Source: an uncultured Eubacteriaceae bacterium (lineage in GTDB: Bacteria; Bacillota; Clostridia; Eubacteriales; Eubacteriaceae). From it: a DNA stretch of 7,491 nucleotides. The stretch spans positions 1 to 7,491 of the forward strand of contig CANQOZ010000061.1 of NCBI GenBank assembly GCA_947625585.1, read 5' to 3'. The translations under genes were made by a program, and so were the position numbers. Below the pieces are notes generated by a model. The model was not told the origin of the DNA. It saw nothing but the letters and a program-made list of their open reading frames with translations, and did no database searches. Of the stretch, positions 6,262 through 7,491 are shown one piece after another; within the stretch, counting starts at the first letter, position 1, and each line of letters opens with the position of its first letter.

Positions 6262-6516
6262 TTACTTTAAGAAATCAAATAGGCCTCTTTTTTTATAAGG
6301 CTCACTTTGAATGGAAATAATTTTATATCCAGTAGGTTCAATGACTGCTTTTATGGATTCTTCATTTAAATCATTATCTGCTAAAATAACTGTCTCCCCT
6401 TTCTTAAAAGATGAAGTCACTTTTTTGATAAGGAAGGCATTTCGGATTGCATCATTTATGTGGCTTTCACACATTTCGCAACTCATACCATCTATTTTTA
6501 ATACAATTTTCTTCAT
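6262..6516 (-). CDS. Small heavy-metal-associated (HMA) domain protein
   Basis: The 84-residue product is a single HMA (CopZ-like) domain with the metal-binding loop GMSCEMCESH at 10-19, where Cys13 and Cys16 are the expected ligands for Cu(I) or a similar soft metal. There is no signal peptide or membrane segment, so a cytosolic metal carrier or sensor is likely. After the domain comes a short basic and aromatic tail (YKKRGLFDFLK, 74-84). Length is normal for free-standing HMA proteins, although no copper ATPase or copper regulator is in the window, so the metal and partner are unknown. The ATG at 6516 has AAAGGA at a good distance. The gene begins 19 nt after the stop of the broken hydrolase frame and probably shares its transcript. 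Confidence 0.85.
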   Translation of the reverse strand: MKKIVLKIDGMSCEMCESHINDAIRNAFLIKKVTSSFKKGETVILADNDLNEESIKAVIEPTGYKIISIQSEPYKKRGLFDFLK

Positions 6517-6535
6517 AATTATTCCTTTTTGAGAA

Positions 6536-7320
6536 TCACCATACTTCTTTTAAAAATGCTAATGTAGTTTTAAATGAATTCTGTTTACTTTTCTCACATT
6601 CTTCAGGGAATTTCCGCTCAATAGCAAAAGCCTTTGACATCGAAAGCTCAATTGGAACTAAAATATGAGAAGCAAATGGATAAGATAACCATTTATATGG
6701 AAACTTAAAATTCTTATCGTTTAATCTTTTTATAATTTTTCTAGCAGCAATTTCTGATGGCCACATCGAATCGTATTCCGGTGTAATAAGTAAAATTCTC
6801 CATAAGGTAATTCATTACCTCGCCAACTCCAGGAGGAACAATGAAGAAGTTTGGGTAGTTTATTTTTCATAAATCCTTGTGGAACTATATTAATAGGACA
6901 AACTGCTACAACAGTGGAAATAAGATTTGGCATTAAACTAGCTGATATTAATGCTAATTCGGCTCCTTTTGAGATTCCCCAAATTCCAACTTTAGAATAA
7001 CCATTGTTCTTTAACCATAGTGCTGCATTTTCAATATACTCAATCGGATTATTCTCAAAATGGTCCGGTAAACCTGGTTCATTAAAATAAGCTAATGCCA
7101 TTGTCGTGATACCATTTTTTGTAAATTGTTTAGCTAGAAGTTTTGTTAATTCAAACTTACCTTCTGTGCCTCCTAAAATGATGATAGCTTTTTGTGGATA
7201 TAATTCTTGATCAGGTTTAAATAAAGCACCTGTAAAACCATTCTCATTTAACAAAAAGTTGATATTCGGTTTTAAATCGGCTTTTATTAACTCCTGATTC
7301 TTATTCTTGAAAAATCTCAT
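6536..7320 (-). pseudogene. BAAT-type acyl-CoA thioester hydrolase, frameshifted with internal deletion
   Basis: Two frames together encode an alpha/beta hydrolase of the BAAT C-terminal family (acyl-CoA thioesterase/acyltransferase-like). The first starts at ATG 7320 with a good AAAGGAAG site. It carries the nucleophile motif GISKGAE (Ser117, codon 6972-6970) and runs to SSWSWRGNELPYGE, after which the sequence turns to nonsense and stops at 6730. The second frame resumes about 6799 with ILLITPEYDSMWPSE, supplying the catalytic Asp (6772-6770), and continues to ASHILVP with the His (6667-6665), stopping at 6536. In family members, as I remember them, roughly 60 residues separate the RGxxLPY and ILLI elements. 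Here they abut, so this is a deletion of non-multiple-of-three length rather than a simple one-base slip. The product is almost certainly inactive unless the junction is an assembly error. Confidence 0.85.
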
Positions 7321-7339
7321 TTTTAGCTTCCTTTTACTA

Positions 7340-7357
7340 TGTTAGATTTAACTAACA
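7340..7357. promoter_or_regulatory. 18-bp inverted repeat, possible operator
   Basis: TGTTAGATTTAACTAACA has perfect 6-base arms around a 6-base centre. It starts at about the predicted transcription start of the hydrolase/HMA unit, between its -10 box and its ribosome binding site. That is a typical place for a dimeric repressor such as a TetR or MarR member, but no such gene is in the window. It could also form a small 5' RNA hairpin. Confidence 0.4.
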
Positions 7358-7362
7358 CAGTA

Positions 7363-7371
7363 AGTATAACA
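7363..7371 (-). promoter_or_regulatory. Extended -10 promoter of the hydrolase/HMA unit
   Basis: On the minus strand the sequence reads TGTTATACT: a TATACT -10 box (7368-7363, 5/6 consensus) preceded by the TGn extension. No good -35 is seen at 16-18 bp, which an extended -10 can tolerate. The start point would be near 7356 and the leader about 36 nt. Confidence 0.5.
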
Positions 7372-7491
7372 TATTAAGAAAGTTAAAAGAGGTCTGATTA
7401 TAAACCTAATTTAATACTATATAATAAATTCTCATCCGTTTTATTCATAAGAACAATAATTAAAGAAGCTGAATCTCATTAAATTAAGAAG
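7372..7491. other. AT-rich right-edge spacer without a supportable gene
   Basis: I see no gene here. On the minus strand a frame is open from the right edge to a TAA at 7443-7441 (16 codons), which could be the tail of an upstream gene but is too short to judge. Another ATG-initiated frame of 17 codons has no ribosome binding site. Confidence 0.5.

Noticed and set aside
6311..6532. Plus-strand open frame of 73 codons opposite the HMA gene
   Set aside because: It lies antisense to an intact gene with a clear GMxCxxC motif, has no ribosome binding site, and its hydrophobic translation is a by-product of the opposite strand.
6730..6766. Programmed frameshift joining the two hydrolase frames
   Set aside because: No slippery heptamer with a downstream structure is evident, and the missing internal segment would leave the fused protein short anyway.
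1..7491. CRISPR arrays, insertion sequences, tRNA or rRNA genes, phage attachment sites
   Set aside because: Nothing on either strand shows regular spaced repeats, transposase motifs, cloverleaf sequences or terminal inverted repeats. The broken hydrolase has no insertion element at its junction.

Overview
The window is AT-rich, standard-code DNA (TGA is used as a stop and TGG encodes Trp) with tightly packed genes, good Shine-Dalgarno sites and some GTG and TTG starts. This fits a low-GC Gram-positive bacterium (Bacillota, perhaps clostridial or a relative). The species cannot be named from sequence alone. The combination of PyrI with an NAD-linked, PyrK-dependent dihydroorotate dehydrogenase resembles clostridial pyrimidine operons.

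Positions 1-5027, minus strand: a compact de novo pyrimidine operon in the order pyrB-pyrI-pyrC-pyrF-pyrK-pyrD. Adjacent genes overlap by 4 to 16 nt or are 1 nt apart. PyrB and PyrI are the catalytic and regulatory chains of aspartate transcarbamoylase, PyrC is dihydroorotase, PyrD and PyrK form dihydroorotate dehydrogenase B, and PyrF is OMP decarboxylase. They cover carbamoyl phosphate to UMP except for the PyrE step. pyrE would probably lie beyond the left edge, where pyrD is cut a few codons before its end.

Positions 5028-5278: a 251-bp divergent intergenic region. It holds a likely pyr promoter pointing left, a likely sdpRI promoter pointing right, and two nearly identical 24-bp palindromes that flank the rightward promoter.

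Positions 5279-6218, plus strand: a two-gene sdpR-sdpI-like unit, made of a cysteine-free ArsR-type repressor and a six-helix membrane protein of the SdpI family. No SdpABC toxin genes are visible. A 28-nt hairpin at 6225-6252 closes it and also separates it from the convergent genes to the right.

Positions 6262-7320, minus strand: a degraded alpha/beta-hydrolase gene of the BAAT C-terminal (acyl-CoA thioester hydrolase-like) family, followed 19 nt downstream by an intact small HMA-domain metal-binding protein. The hydrolase is split between two frames and appears to have lost an internal segment, although codons for all three catalytic residues remain. An extended -10 promoter and an 18-bp inverted repeat lie just upstream. 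The last 120 bases or so hold no supportable gene.

Most of the window is ordinary metabolism. The parts worth attention are the twin operators of the orphan SdpRI pair, the recently broken hydrolase gene and the unusually long Cys-Cys spacing in PyrK.
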